From: Incurvaria masculella
Taxonomy: Eukaryota > Arthropoda > Insecta > Lepidoptera > Incurvariidae
Direction: 5' to 3'
NCBI GenBank assembly: GCA_946894095.1
Contig: OX335664.1
Location: forward strand, 10,000,001-10,064,000
Length of the DNA stretch: 64,000 bases
In this document: positions 1 to 10,544 of the stretch, piece after piece
Position numbering within the stretch: position 1 is the first letter of the stretch
Layout: each line of letters starts with the position of its first letter
The notes under the pieces: model-generated
The model's database searches: none
Seen by the model: the letters and a program-made list of their open reading frames with translations, nothing else
Told to the model about the DNA's origin: nothing
Position numbers and translations under genes: made by a program

Positions 1-309
1 GGGACGGGGTTTGGATAGCAAGATGGTTGACATATATCACATGTACTTTTCATTCAAGGACTTGGACCTCGGTCGCTCTGAATTGTGGTTTATGGCGAAT
101 ATAATTCTTCACCATCGTCCAATTTGTAACTGTAAACGATTACAGTGCACAGGGCGGATAAGATTGTCCCGATTCAGTTTGCACGCTCAAAGCTGTCAGC
201 ATCACAAATGATTCGGATCGCGCGCAAACAAGGCTGTGGAAACGAAAAACAAACATGAAACAAATGAAGTTAGTTTTTAGCGTTCTGATCTCGCCGCAAA
301 GCAAAAGGA
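1..309. other. Unassigned noncoding sequence
   Basis: I see no convincing gene or repeat boundary here. The short open frames on both strands have no recognisable motif and cover the same bases, as expected by chance. Confidence 0.4.
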
Positions 310-345
310 CTAAAAAACTGGCCAAGTGCGGACTCGCACACGGAA
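310..345 (+). mobile_element. F1 element, 5' fragment
   Basis: Only the conserved F1 head (CTGGCCAAGTGCGGACTCG and the start of the GGTTCC region) remains. It directly abuts the F3 MITE that follows. Confidence 0.6.
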
Positions 346-890
346 AGGCCCACCTTAAGGTCCCGACTCCCCATACAAACGTGGAAATACGATCACGCCC
401 ATATTTCTTGTCAGACATCTTAAATTTTGCTCAAAATTGCTTTATTTGATTGAACTAGATGTCTGATGACCATTGGCATTGTAAAATTGTGTTTGGTTTC
501 TAAAGTTGTCCGAAAGTTCGAATTTTTCGCGCGTTTCATATAATAACTTTGGGGGTGGATTACTCAACGATAAAGTAAGAACATATTAAAAAGATTATTC
601 ATTAGACTTCATTAGACATTAGGCTTGCTTCATCAATATTTAAAATCATATTGGTTTTTGTTAGATTATTGACTACAGCTGTCGTGGTTATAGCTAAAAG
701 TCGTTTAGTAATTAAAATTTTCGTAAATCTTACCAAATCGTACACTACGCACATTGTCTGCTTTGTGGACATGTTGCATCTTCCCCATCACGGAGCCAGT
801 CTTTTTTTTTTTAAACAGAGAAGGTCTCAGAGCGCAACAGCACGGTTTTGTACCGTGCCCGCGAATGAGTTAGTCCCGCCGGGTTGGGAA
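346..890 (+). mobile_element. F3 MITE, nearly full length
   Basis: This copy matches the other F3 units throughout: the CCCATACAAACG region, the GATGTCTGATGACCATTGGC block, the CGCGCGTTT block, the GACTACAGC block, the TGGACATGTTGCATC block and the terminal GTTAGTCCCGCCGGGTTGG. The left end reads CCCACCTTAAGG rather than TTAAGGTGG, and the last TTAA is missing, so both ends are eroded. The reading frames inside it are not genes. Confidence 0.8.
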
Positions 891-1094
891 AGCATTTCCC
901 CAAAGGTTCTGTGCTGTTTTAGGTTTATATTTTAAAATTGTTTGGTTATTTTGTATTTTAGTAATAAATAATGTAAACCTTAAATTTGTTAAATTGAAAT
1001 ATACTGTGAATACTAATAATATCTTTATTTACCAAGCATACAATGGGAAAGAAAACTCAAAGCTTATTTTACGTGTCGCATTAGTGATCTAACC

Positions 1095-1480
1095 TTAGAA
1101 ATGTCAAATCTGTCATTCCTGTCAAGTTTCATTTACGAGTTTTTAGATGCAAGATGTACTCCATGAGGCAATTAGAATAAGGTTTGGAGGAATAGAATAG
1201 CTTTTGTTTGTTTTCAAACGAATTTGAATGTAATAGACCCACACAAAGTTTGAAATAAAATATTATAGGTTATGCGTTTTTTAAATTCTCTTTCCTACGA
1301 CTTCCTTTGATTAGCATAATTTAGAATAAATATTTTTCGGAATAATGAAGGGGAAATAGAGTCTTTTTAATTACGTAGGTTGTGTAAATAAAACTTTAAA
1401 TCTATCTTGTTTTATTTTGTATGCTATCTGACAGTTTTGACAGTTCTTTTAGGTGAGCTCCGTCAATGGTGATATCGCTT
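1095..1480 (+). repeat. F12 dispersed repeat, copy 1
   Basis: The segment (CTGTCAAGTTT, TACTCCATGA, CAATTAGAATAAGGTTT, then TTGTTTTATTTTGTATG and TTTTAGGTGAGCTC) recurs at 35030-35640. There it is interrupted after AAATATTATAGGTTA by another element. No coding frame is conserved between the copies, so it is a noncoding mobile element or decayed LINE part of unknown class. Confidence 0.6.
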
Positions 1481-1504
1481 CGACGCCACTTTTAAGTGGA
1501 ATGT

Positions 1505-1850
1505 GACATGTATGTATGTGTAATCGACCGTGAAGCTAGGACACATTAATTAAAGAAAGATCCCTGCAAAAAGAACTACTTTACGAATATAATGCAAGGC
1601 TGGACCTGATGCCAGCAAAACATACCATTCGCGGGTATTGTGTGTAACCAATTTCGCCACCCTTTAAAAAGAACTACTTTACGAATATACTGGAACACCG
1701 GTATAGCGTTAAATAAATGTATGTACGTATAATTTTAAACACTGTTAGTAGGAGGCATTGATTATGGGAAGAGGGACTGTAGGAGAATTCCAAATTATGG
1801 GTATACAGCAGGTGGCGAAATTGGTTAGACGCAATAATTTTGGAATCTAA
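1505..1850. repeat. F10 repeat, two pieces in opposite orientation
   Basis: Bases about 1511-1665 are the reverse complement of the block at 27090-27220 (GATCCCTGCAAAAAGAAC, ACTTTACGAATAT, ATTCGCGGGTATTG). Bases about 1745-1845 are the forward block with GGAGAATTCCAAATTATGGG and GGCGAAATTGGTTAGACGC. Related forward copies lie at 27005-27240 and 63405-63700. The element class is not clear. Confidence 0.6.
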
Positions 1851-2075
1851 AATATATTGTCAAATCTACGTCTGTATGTTTTAATTTTTTGAATAAACCT
1901 TTTAGATTAGAAAATACTGGCGAGAAAACATTTGGAAAAAAATTGTCTTTTTTACCTTAGTTTGAGATTTTTTTACTGAAATATACAGATATTTAAAAAA
2001 AAAAAACATACGGACTCAGAATAAAGCTTTCTGAAGTGATTATATTTTTTTTATAGAAATCTGTTTTTATAAAAC
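1851..2075 (+). repeat. AT-rich dispersed repeat, copy 1 (partner at 20452)
   Basis: The blocks ACATACGGAC, GAATAAAGCTTTCT and TACAGATATTT reappear in reverse complement at 20452-20690. Both copies hold long A or T runs and no coding frame. Confidence 0.5.
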
Positions 2076-2079
2076 TCAT

Positions 2080-2270
2080 TTCTCTGCCGCACCGCCACGA
2101 TATGGAACTGTGTGCCGGCGGGTGCCTTCCCTCATACCTATAACCTGGGAGTCTTCAAGCGTCATTTGAACAAGCTCGATAGCTAGGCGATTGTCCACAA
2201 ATCCGCTGGTGTGGTGCCTCGCTGAGCGTGGTTTCTCGAGGAGAGGTGTATTTGACTTTTATGAGCACCT
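2080..2270 (+). pseudogene. LINE 3' end with last RT residues
   Basis: The frame at 2103-2186 reads WNCVPAGAFPHTYNLG followed by VFKRHLNKLDS and a stop. This is the typical C-terminus of a non-LTR retrotransposon reverse transcriptase (a W-N-x-x-P motif, then F-K-R-x-L near the stop). It is followed by a short 3' untranslated region. Everything upstream is missing, so this is a dead 5'-truncated insertion. A diverged relative lies near 22327-22360. Confidence 0.6.
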
Positions 2271-2302
2271 TTGGTTTTCAGCAATGCCACCCATACCTAC
2301 CG

Positions 2303-2346
2303 GTTTTCAGTTCTGTTTTCACCCTTTGGGTACGGAACCCTAAAAA
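2303..2346 (+). mobile_element. F1 element, 3' hairpin fragment
   Basis: Only the terminal block remains: TTTTCACCCTTTGGGTACGG followed by AACCCTAAAAA. Confidence 0.6.
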
Positions 2347-2403
2347 GGGAGGAGATATGGCATCGAGTGCGCCTACATGAGATCCCCGCTGTCTCCAATT
2401 TTC

Positions 2404-2695
2404 AAAAACTGGCCAAGTGCGAGTCGCGCTCGCACACGAAGGGTTCCGTACCATCGAACGATTGAACCAAAAAAAAAACACTTTTTAAATGGGGATTTTT
2501 TACTCCTTTCTTTAATTCTTATTATTTTTAAATGTTACCTATTTGTTGTTATAGAGGCAAAATTAATACACACTATGTAATAATTTCAGCTGCCTACCTA
2601 TTACGGTTCATGAGATACAGCCCTGTGACAGACGGACACCGGAGGCTTAGTAATAGGGTTTCGTTGGCACCCTTTCGCTACGGAACCCCAAAAAC
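2404..2695 (+). mobile_element. F1 element, full length
   Basis: Starts CTGGCCAAGTGCGAGTCG and ends CTACGGAACCCCAAAAA. The GACG array has shrunk to about one unit (GACAGACGGACACC), showing that the microsatellite is variable between copies. Confidence 0.8.
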
Positions 2696-2819
2696 TACCA
2701 ACCCAACTTAAACGTACATATATTCCACATACAAACATAGGCGCAGACGTGTTGGAGGGTTTGTCTGGGTGGGAACTGATGACTCTGTTTTTTTTTATGG
2801 AACCTGACATACGCCCGGT

Positions 2820-2940
2820 TCCACTACCTCCAGCTACAAAAATCCCAAAGTTATCTTTCGGTTACATCATACAAATATGCAATGTAGCCGAAAGTTAACT
2901 ATCGGATTTCAGGTAACTGGAGGTGGTGAAAACAGGGGAT
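2820..2940. repeat. F14 short foldback element
   Basis: A ~120-bp near-palindrome. CCACTACCTCCAGCTACAAA at the left pairs with GTAACTGGAGGTGGTG at the right, and TCTTTCGGTTACAT pairs with ATGTAGCCGAAAG. Two further copies are at 10196-10315 and 47420-47550. Confidence 0.7.
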
Positions 2941-2945
2941 AGATG

Positions 2946-3290
2946 GCTACCACACAACTACCGTTATGATATTAATTAGCCAAATACACCACATTCCCGA
3001 AGGAACTAGGTACCATGCCAGGACCTTCCCTTTACGAGCACAGCTACATTGAACTTGATAGAAAAGACGTACAGTTTTTAAATTGCCGCTTCAACCATAG
3101 TTTCATCCGAAGCGGTAGAGGAAGGGGACCTACAGTTTAACATGGGTTCCGAACCATGGCGCAACTCGCATTCGTAACGACTTATCCAAATTAGAAAGAA
3201 AAAAAGTGTTGCATGACCCGGCGAGGATTTGATCTAGACGTCTCGCATGAAAGGCAAGTCCCCTAGCCCCTCCTATACCACGAGCTGTAC
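2946..3290 (-). mobile_element. F2 SINE, diverged
   Basis: The body is recognisable by ATGGCTACCACACAACTACC, the GGTACCATGCCAGGACCTTC block and GAACCATGG. The tRNA-like head at the far end is decayed (GGCAAGTCCCCTAGCCCC). Confidence 0.65.
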
Positions 3291-3326
3291 AAATTATTAT
3301 AATGCTAGTTCCGTCCTTCCATGTAA

Positions 3327-3540
3327 GCTGGGCATACCGCCCGGGTTGTGGTACCATCGGATTGGATGGAAGATGGCCGAAGCGGCAGTGAAAATTTGTC
3401 GTTGTTTTAATTTCGGCTCGATTTAACCGTGCTCATACGGGAATGCGGCATCATTGTTGCATCGTACCTAATTCCCAGTCTAATGTCACGAAGGTGGCTG
3501 CGGTAGGTATTAGCCATACATGTCCAGTGCCTTAAAAAAA
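3327..3540 (+). mobile_element. F2 SINE, 5'-truncated
   Basis: Runs from CCGCCCGGGTTGTGGTACCA to TTAGCCATACATGTCC and ends in an A run. It is oriented tail-out from the previous copy, making a head-to-head pair of F2 fragments. Confidence 0.65.
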
Positions 3541-3551
3541 TAGAAAAAATC

Positions 3552-5105
3552 CTCCGACCATAGACAAAAGATAGTAGTGCTAGGTTTATAGATAGACTGC
3601 TAACGTCTTAAAAACCTACAAAACTAGCTAAAGTGCCACATAGCTCTTTTTGCGCGTGGCGAAAATCGGAACTAAACGGTCGCCATCTTGAACGTCATTC
3701 GGCTATTGGATTTCCCCATACGCTTTTTTTCATACAGCAGGTTGTTAACATTTTCCCTATCATGGGGGTTTTTTTTTCATGCGGTAACCCTAAAAAGACA
3801 GTGGTGCCCTCAGCTTCACTTCACGTCGCTGGTACTATGACCTATCTAACCATCTTCAGTCACTGCCAGAACTAGTTACACCGTTATTGAAATCGTTACA
3901 TTTTAACTATAAATCAAGTAATGTCATCCGATGCACATTTTACTTTAGTTTTAGTTTTAATTTAAATTTTACTTTTAGCTGTTAGATTATTAATTTAAAT
4001 TGTTATTGTTAGATTGTTAGAATATTAATTTAAATTTTGTCAAGTTGTTAGCAGTTATAAAAAAAAGTAATGTCATTGTGAATCATAAATATCATTAATA
4101 TTCATTGGTTTGTATTTCATGTATTCTAATGCTTAGAATATTTACCTTAAAAAATCTGGATTTTTTTACTCCCGTTCACTTAACAATCTATAAATGCATG
4201 CTCTCGTCAAGTAAAAGTAGAGACATCATAAAGATTTCACAAAAAACATTTCACTTACCCTGAGCGCGACTTAAGAAGTTGTCTCATCGGGCAGATGTGT
4301 TCCATCTCCCTCTAACTCGCGGTAGTGGTGCTTGAGTTGACGTCTCACTCCCAAACTTTGTTCGTCTTGTAAGCACAGCGCGCTATGCTAGGTCTGTGCT
4401 CAAATGTGAAATGCAACATGTTTGAAAATTTTTCACGCGGCGGGAGGAGACATTCTCCGACGTTTCGAGTGAGCGGCTGCCTCCTTGACAACGGGCTGAA
4501 CGATCAAACTTGTATTGTTATAATGGCAACTCATTCCTGTAGCCGCAAAGACGCGCTTGGTAACGTTTTGAAATTTAATTATAGCCCATTTATTTCCATT
4601 TTGGCCTCGAAGAACTTTCGCATTCTTTCATAACAATCTCTCGCACTCCACTTTTGTAGAACTTAGGCATGATTTAATGCGTTCAAAATTCTGAAAAACA
4701 TTCGACAAAGACAGAGGACAGCGTATGGAGAAATCCGATAGCCGAATGACGTTCAAGATGGCGACAGTTTAGTTCCGATTTTCGCCACGCGCAAAAAGAG
4801 CTATGTGGCACATTAGCTAGCTTTGTAGGTTGTAGGACGTTAGCAGGGCTGAAACGAAACACGGAAGGACAAAATATCAAAATCAACGTCAACGTATGAT
4901 TAAACACGTCGCTTTGTGTGGACCGTATGGAAGGAACTTCATGCGATTCACTAAAAGTGACGTGTTCAAATATTGATTAACTCGGTCGTCTCTTCGTGCA
5001 ACCGGGGCGAGGTGTGAATTTCAACGCCATCTGTTGACTTTTATTATCCCTATTATTGTATGACGTTAGCAATCTTTCCCTACTATAATTTGTCTATGGT
5101 TCCGA
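3552..5105. mobile_element. Foldback-like DNA element with ~170-bp terminal inverted repeats
   Basis: The left arm 3552-3722 reappears as reverse complement on the right at 4722-4844 and 5071-5105. Shared blocks are GCCACATAGCTCTTTTTGCG, GTGGCGAAAATCGGAACTAA, GGCTATTGGATTTC and CCGACCATAGACAAA. The ~1.0-kb interior (3723-4721) carries no convincing transposase frame, so this looks non-autonomous. The right arm is split by an insertion at 4845-5070. Confidence 0.75.
4845..5070 (-). mobile_element. Insertion carrying an F6 MITE
   Basis: The nine bases GACGTTAGC occur at 4836-4844 and again at 5062-5070, exactly where the surrounding inverted repeat is broken, so they look like a target-site duplication. 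Inside, 4853-5010 is an F6 copy (AATCAACGTCAACGTATG, GGAAGGAACTTC, CTCGGTCGTCTCTTCGTGC). Confidence 0.6.
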
Positions 5106-5390
5106 CGTAGGAACTGCATGAGGTAGGTATTTAGACAGAGGAAGGATAAACGAGTTTTGCGAACGTGCTGCGCTGCGCCATTCCGGTTTCCGATCGGGTG
5201 ACGTCAGCGTCTTGACGGACTGGGGAAGGAGAGACAACAATTCGTTCATATTTTTCGACAATGATTTCCCGGAAAATTTTTAGATACCGTTAGGAGACCT
5301 TGTGGTCACTTCGGAGGCGTTTAAAACACAATACCTTCATATATAAGATTCCGGTGTGGTCACGGAGGTGAAGAATATATGAATATATAT
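5106..5390. other. Unassigned sequence with one CRE-like site
   Basis: No gene seen. TGACGTCA occurs at 5199-5206 in a locally GC-richer patch. Confidence 0.35.
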
Positions 5391-5582
5391 TTTCCCCTTT
5401 AATTTTAATTATTTTTTTATTTGTTGTTATATCGGCAGAATAAATACAGACTCTGTAAAAATTTCAGCTGCCTACCTATTACGGTTCATGAGATACAGCC
5501 CTGTGACAGACGGACGGACGGACGGACAGCGGAGGCTTAGTAATAGGGTTCAGTTTTCACCCTTTGGGTACGGAACCCTAAC
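5391..5582 (+). mobile_element. F1 element, 5'-truncated
   Basis: Begins at the TTTAATTTTAATT region, keeps GTTATATCGGCAGAATAAAT, CAGCTGCCTACC, a (GACG) array of about four units, and ends GGTACGGAACCCTAA. Confidence 0.75.
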
Positions 5583-5708
5583 AACTAGCTGATAGACCTA
5601 GCTCCTATTGCAGAAAATCTTACCTCACTCGATTTATCTGCGGACTTGTATTGCAGCGAAAGATAATACATGGAAACATCGGTTCGTAACCGGTTGCCAT
5701 GCCGTAAC

Positions 5709-6099
5709 CTTTTTTTTTTTTTTTTTTTATGTGACTGGACATGGATGGCTAATACCACAAGTTCTGTCATGGTATTAGCCCAACACACCACATGGGAACT
5801 AGGTGCCATGCCAGGACCTCCCTTATATTGCACGGCTACATTGAACTGGATGGAAAACACGGACAATTTTCATTGCCGCTTCGACCATCGTTCATCCAAT
5901 GCGATGGTACCAACCCGGGCGGGATAAACCCTACCACCTAGTAAGTAAGGAAGGGGACCTACAGCTTAACGTGGAATCCGAACCACGGCCAGCCTCTCTC
6001 AACGGTCGAATGGTCACCCATCCAAGACCAGACCGGACCCAGCGTTGCTTAACTTCGGAGAGCGATCGCCGAAGTGTCGCGCCACTGGGCCACTGAGGC
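5709..6099 (-). mobile_element. F2 SINE with 5S-rRNA-like head
   Basis: On the minus strand the element starts CAGTGGCCCAGTGGCGCGAC, then carries CCGAAGTTAAGCAACGC and TTGGATGGGTGACC (about 6010-6072). These match the conserved internal promoter region of 5S rRNA. The common F2 body follows (GTGGTTCGGATTCCACG, CCCGCCCGGGTTGG, CCATCCATGTCCAGT) and an A tail, seen here as a ~20-T run at 5709-5728. A nearly identical element is at 28268-28649. The rRNA-like part is too short and rearranged to be a 5S gene. Confidence 0.8.
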
Positions 6100-6207
6100 C
6101 TGGTCGGGCCAGGAGCACCTGGTAAAACCATGTTCTTTTTCGGGTTTTCTCTAACTCTATTTTGACCCAAAATGATCTCATAAGATTTCACATAGAAAAG
6201 TATATCC

Positions 6208-6357
6208 GGTGAAAGATATACCTTAGGAGATGAGAACCCGCATAATTGCCTGCCCCCACCCTGGTAGGTTCCATAGTCAGCCAAGTTTGAGCTAAGCCTA
6301 CCAGGGTGGGGGATGCCACTTATGTGGGTTCTCATCTCCTAAGGTATAGCTTTCACC
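6208..6357. repeat. 150-bp foldback element
   Basis: The arm GGTGAAAGATATACCTTAGG continuing GAGATGAGAACCC pairs with GGGTTCTCATCTCC and AAGGTATAGCTTTCACC. An inner pair, CCCCCACCCTGGTAGG and CCTACCAGGGTGGGGG, gives a long hairpin. No coding content. Confidence 0.8.
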
Positions 6358-6530
6358 GTGTGTTGTGAATGATTCCTTTTAATTATTCAACGAGTAACCG
6401 GCTTTGAAAAATGGGGATTCAGATAGTTCAAAATTTGTTTAAATAACAAATAATAATTATCGCATATGTGTCAATAAACGACACGAATGATTTCTAAGGG
6501 GCCTGGATTGGGCATTCTCCTTTGGTACAA

Positions 6531-6940
6531 TTTTTTTTATTTTTTTTTATGCGACCTGACATGGATGGCTAATACCACACAACTACCGTTATGATATTAG
6601 CCCAAATCACCACATTCCCGAAGGAATTAGGTGCCATGCCAGGACCTTCTTTTTCTGAGCACGGCTACATTGAAGTGGATGGAAAACACGGACAATTTTT
6701 TATTGCCGCTTCGACCATCTTTTCATCCAATGCGATGGTACCAACCCGGGCGGGCTTAAACCCTACCAGGGGAAGGGGACACCTACAGTTTCACATGGAT
6801 TCCGAACCATGGAGCAGCTCGCATTCGTGACGAAATGCACTTATCGAACTCTGAAAGAGAAAGACAGTGGTGCAAGTCGGTATTGAACCCGGGCCTCTGG
6901 TACGCTAGGCCAGACCCCGCGCCACTAGGCTACGAGCTAT
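6531..6940 (-). mobile_element. F2 SINE with tRNA-like head
   Basis: The minus strand reads GCTCGTAGCCTAGTGGCGCG (A-box-like), then the GGGTTCAATACC B-box-like block, the F2 body and a tail that appears as T runs at 6531-6549. This contrasts with the 5S-headed copy just upstream. Confidence 0.8.
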
Positions 6941-7009
6941 GTTGGGCTATGTTGTCTGATTTCGGCATTATCTCATAGCGCTGACGCTCGAATGTGGAGT
7001 TATCTTTTA

Positions 7010-7360
7010 GCGGACTCAGGCTTCTGAGGTCTGGGTTCAAACCCCTGCCCAGTCATGTACCAGTTTCTTCCTCTTTCTCAGTTGGATAAGTGCATTTCGT
7101 CACGAATGCGAGCTGCTCCATGGTTCGGAATCCATGTTAAACTTTAGGTCCTCTTCCCCTACTAGGATTTAAGCATGGTTGATACCATCGCATTGGATGA
7201 AAAGATGATCGAAGCGGCAATGAAAAATTCTCCGTGTTTACCATCCGGTTCAATGTAGCCGTGCTCATAAAGGGGAAGCCCTGGCATGACACCTAATTCC
7301 TTGTGTTGGGCTAATATCATGACTGTGGCATTAGCCATCCATGCCCAGTTACATAAAAAA
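7010..7360 (+). mobile_element. F2 SINE with partial tRNA-like head
   Basis: Has GGTCTGGGTTCAAACCCC, GCATTTCGTCACGAATGCG, GAGCTGCTCCATGGTTCGG, and ends CAGTTACATAAAAAA. The next element (F1) starts inside its A tail. Confidence 0.8.
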
Positions 7361-7596
7361 ACCGGCCAAGTGCTAGTCGGACTAGCACATGCAGGGTTCC
7401 GTACCATTATACAAGATTTTACCCAAAGAAATCACGTTTCAAAGGGGGCCTTTAATTTGTATTGTTTTTTTTATTTTTATTTATTTATTTGTTGTTATAG
7501 CGGCAACAGAAATACATATTCTAGGAAAATTTTTGCTGTCTACCTATTACAGTTCATGCGATACAGCACTGTGACAGACGGACGGAACCCTAAAAA
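7361..7596 (+). mobile_element. F1 element inserted in an F2 tail
   Basis: Starts ACCGGCCAAGTGCTAGTCGG right after the A tail of the F2 SINE. It has an internal deletion that fuses the GACGGACGG array directly to AACCCTAAAAA, so the 3' hairpin is missing. Confidence 0.8.
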
Positions 7597-7854
7597 CTAG
7601 GCTATGGACCACCCAATGCAGCTAGGTCCATCTCAAGACAGCAAACCGAAAGATGTTGCTATAGTAGAGAGAACTAAGATGCACATTTGTCAATCAAGTG
7701 TCCATGATACATTCCAGATTCCTCGCAGATACGGTGGCATAGCAGCGGTGGATTTCTATGGGGGTATTCAACGAGGGAGATAGCCGGGGTCATCGATATG
7801 GCCGGGGCCAAAATCATGTATCGTACGTCAAATGAGAAAGGGCATTCGCTCTTG

Positions 7855-7995
7855 ATAGACTAGGAGGTCGCGACAAGAATGGTAACGATAACGAAAATGG
7901 CTGAAACTGGGTTCACAGGATAAAGACCAACCCTCTGAAGCTAAATGTCTGCCTGCGCGTTACGTAGATAAGGCGCCTGAAAAAGTAGTTATGGT
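7855..7995 (+). repeat. Solo end of the F13 inverted-repeat element
   Basis: GGAGGTCGCGACAAGAATGG, ATGGCTGAAACTGGGTTCAC and GTTACGTAGATAAGGCGCC match the left end of the complete element at 57283-57840. Confidence 0.65.
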
Positions 7996-8073
7996 GACCA
8001 GAACTACCTACTAGAGCAAGTTGGTTAACTGCTTCTATTTCTGCAAATCGTACCTAACATTACCTAACGAAAC

Positions 8074-8240
8074 TAAGCCCCGATTGCACGAAGAGACGTC
8101 TGAGTTAAACAATGTTCAAACATGTCACTTTTCGCGTTTCGATTTCCTTTCATACTGTCTTTACAAATTGACGCGTTAAACATATGTACGTTGACGTTGA
8201 TTTTGATTTTTTGTCCTTTCGTGCACGCGGCCCTAAGTCT
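8074..8240 (+). mobile_element. F6 MITE
   Basis: Runs from AAGCCCCGATTGCACGAAGA to TTTCGTGCACGCGGCCCTAAG, both termini present as imperfect inverted repeats. It contains the TTGACGTTGATTTTGATTTT block. Confidence 0.7.
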
Positions 8241-8507
8241 CGTAAATGTCAATCTCGTAAATGTAAGTCCAGTAAATGTCCCGTGATTTTTTAATATCCC
8301 TTGTGACGTTGTAAAATTTACAATAATCCATTCAATGAAAAACTTTTATTCATTAAATATAAAAACAAGGTAATTTTATGAAATAACTACTACTATTTAG
8401 AATAGGTTTCTTCGAGTTCTGACGATATTGGAAAGGTGCCTATAATACCAGCATCATGTCCGAGCTGTGGAGCCAAACTCAGCGTCTGCAAGATAAATCA
8501 TCCTGCC

Positions 8508-8668
8508 CCCCTACTACGAACTCTGTGGAGTAAGCGCTATCGAAATCCTGTCAAAAATATTGTATGCGTTTGACAGTTGCTATCGAAAGCGCTCTAGATA
8601 CCATCTGTCAAACGCATACAATATTTTTGACAGACGATATCGCCTTCTCGATTGCGTTCGTAGTAGGG
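8508..8668. repeat. 160-bp foldback element
   Basis: CCCTACTACGAAC pairs with GTTCGTAGTAGGG at the ends, and CTGTCAAAAATATTGTATGC pairs with GCATACAATATTTTTGACAG inside. Confidence 0.8.
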
Positions 8669-8749
8669 TTTGCTCTCCTATCTCCTATCGATTCCCCAGC
8701 TAAGTAGTTTTCTGAGACAAGAGATAGCCATTTCTGGGTGTTTGCACCT

Positions 8750-9283
8750 CGGAATATCCGTCATTCCCCATATGCAAACGTGGAAAGAAGATCACGCGCA
8801 TATTTCTTGTCAAAGATCCAAAATTATACTCAAAACAGCTTTATTTGATCAAACTAGATGTCTGAAGACCATTGCCATTGTAAAATAGTGTTTGGTTTCT
8901 TAGTTATAAGGTCCGGAAGTTCGAATTTTTCGCGCGGTTTATAGAATAAGTTTGGACTTGGATTACTCAACGATAAAATAAAAAACATCTTAAAAAGATT
9001 AGTCATCAGACCTAGGTTGTTTCATGAACATTTATGATCAAGTTGATTTTTGTTTGATTTTTTCCTACAGCGGTCGTGATTTACTTTTAGCTATAAGGCG
9101 TTTTGTAATTACTATTTTCGAATCAAATACACAATGCGCATTGTCTGATTTGTGGACATGTTGCATCCTCCTCATCACGGAGCCTGTCTTTGTCTTTGAA
9201 ACAGTGAAGGTTCCAGAGCGCAATAGCACGATTTTGAACAGTGCCCGCGAATGAGTTAGTCCTGTCGGGAAGGGCCACCTTAA
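8750..9283 (+). mobile_element. F3 MITE
   Basis: Shows the usual F3 order of blocks and ends GGGAAGGGCCACCTTAAAA. The left terminus is degraded. Confidence 0.75.
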
Positions 9284-9562
9284 AATGATGGGGCCCGAAA
9301 ACACCAGTGGCCCCAGCATAACCAAAGCATAGAATCCAGCGCTTCTGGCCCCTGCCTCAGATCTAGACTCATTCATGTCCACACGTATGCACACTACCTG
9401 TTTACCACGCGTGAGCCGAGTAACCTTGAAGTCAACGAAGCGACTGATGTTATTTTGGTCGCGGGGTCTCGCGCGGGGTTTCTGCGAGATTACTATTTCC
9501 ATATAAGTAGTCCGAATGTATGTGATTACATACATGTAGAGTTTGTGTGTGAACACAGCTCA

Positions 9563-9830
9563 TTTTTAGGGTTCCGTACCCAAAGGGTGAAAACGGAACC
9601 CTATTACTAAGCCTCCGCTGTCCGTCCGTCCGTCCGTCGGTAGGCAGCTGAAATTTTCACAGAGTGTGTATTTATTTTGCCGCTATAACAACAAATAAAT
9701 TTATTTAAATTAAAAAAATAATGAAAATTTAACGGGGGCCTCATACAAAAACGTCATTTTTTTGTGTTAAATCTTGTACGAGGTACGGAACCCTTCGTGC
9801 GCGAGTCCGACTCGCACTTGGCCGGTTTTT
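9563..9830 (-). mobile_element. F1 element, full length
   Basis: Reads TTTTTAGGGTTCCGTACCCA at the left and GCACTTGGCCGGTTTTT at the right, with a (CCGT)n array of four units. The block holding TCACAGGGCTGTATC is deleted. Confidence 0.85.
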
Positions 9831-10014
9831 AATAAGTTAGGGGATCAGGGAATCTTTCATGTTTTTGAAATTCCAAAATAAGCAGTACTTAGTTATTTAT
9901 AAAAATAATAAAATATTTTTTCACTTACGCCCTCATGGAACTGAATGCAGTGTTATCGCGCTATAGATGGTGCCACAGTCGTTCGTAGCTATCGCTACGT
10001 TAAGGATTTACAGG

Positions 10015-10150
10015 ATCTGTTGGTTCGACAGTGAATGGGCGAACTCCCTGTAGCGCGTTGCGCGATAGTAGGGGGCAGCTCCAAAGAGCCATTTCCGTGG
10101 TACAGACGATAAAACACAGAGAGAGGAATTATTTCTCTGTGGTGTGAAAA
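10015..10150 (-). pseudogene. LINE RT C-terminal fragment
   Basis: The minus strand contains VFYRLYHGNG, matching the F-Y-R-L/I-Y-H-G motif near the end of many lepidopteran APE-type non-LTR reverse transcriptases, plus a degraded downstream part. It is a frame-broken remnant related to the pieces at 46560-46690 and 48780-48890. Confidence 0.5.
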
Positions 10151-10195
10151 TTGTTTTTTTTTAGCACAAAAGTTGTTCAAGCTTGACTAACCCCT

Positions 10196-10315
10196 GTTTT
10201 TACTACCTTCAGTTACCTGAAATCCGATAAATAACTTTCAGTTACATGGCACATTTGTATGGTGTAACCGAAACGTAACTTTGGGATTTTTGTAGCTGGA
10301 GATGGTGGAAACGAG
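10196..10315. repeat. F14 short foldback element
   Basis: CCCCTGTTTTTACTACC, CAGTTACCTGAAATCCG and the CTTTGGGATTTTTGTAGCTG block match the copies at 2820 and 47420. Confidence 0.7.
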
Positions 10316-10544
10316 CATAAATCAAACAGCATTGTACATGATTGACCAAAGATTAAACCTGTTTTAAGGCACGCACAAATACACCTTTTTCTGAGTGCTG
10401 CCAAAGATAAATATTCCTTAAAATTATAAGATATTTGGGATCCTGCCAAAAAGGACCTGTTTTTCAAGTGTCATTTATCGAATTCTGCCTCTTGAATACC
10501 TACCTTCGTTCTTTTTATAATTATTTGTTTCTGAAAGCACGTCA

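Noticed and set aside
6010..6072. A 5S rRNA gene
   Set aside because: Only part of 5S is present, embedded between a tRNA-like start and a SINE body with an A tail.
5931..6335. 134-codon minus-strand frame
   Set aside because: It spans a 5S-headed SINE and half of a foldback element. The resemblance is to 5S RNA, not to protein.
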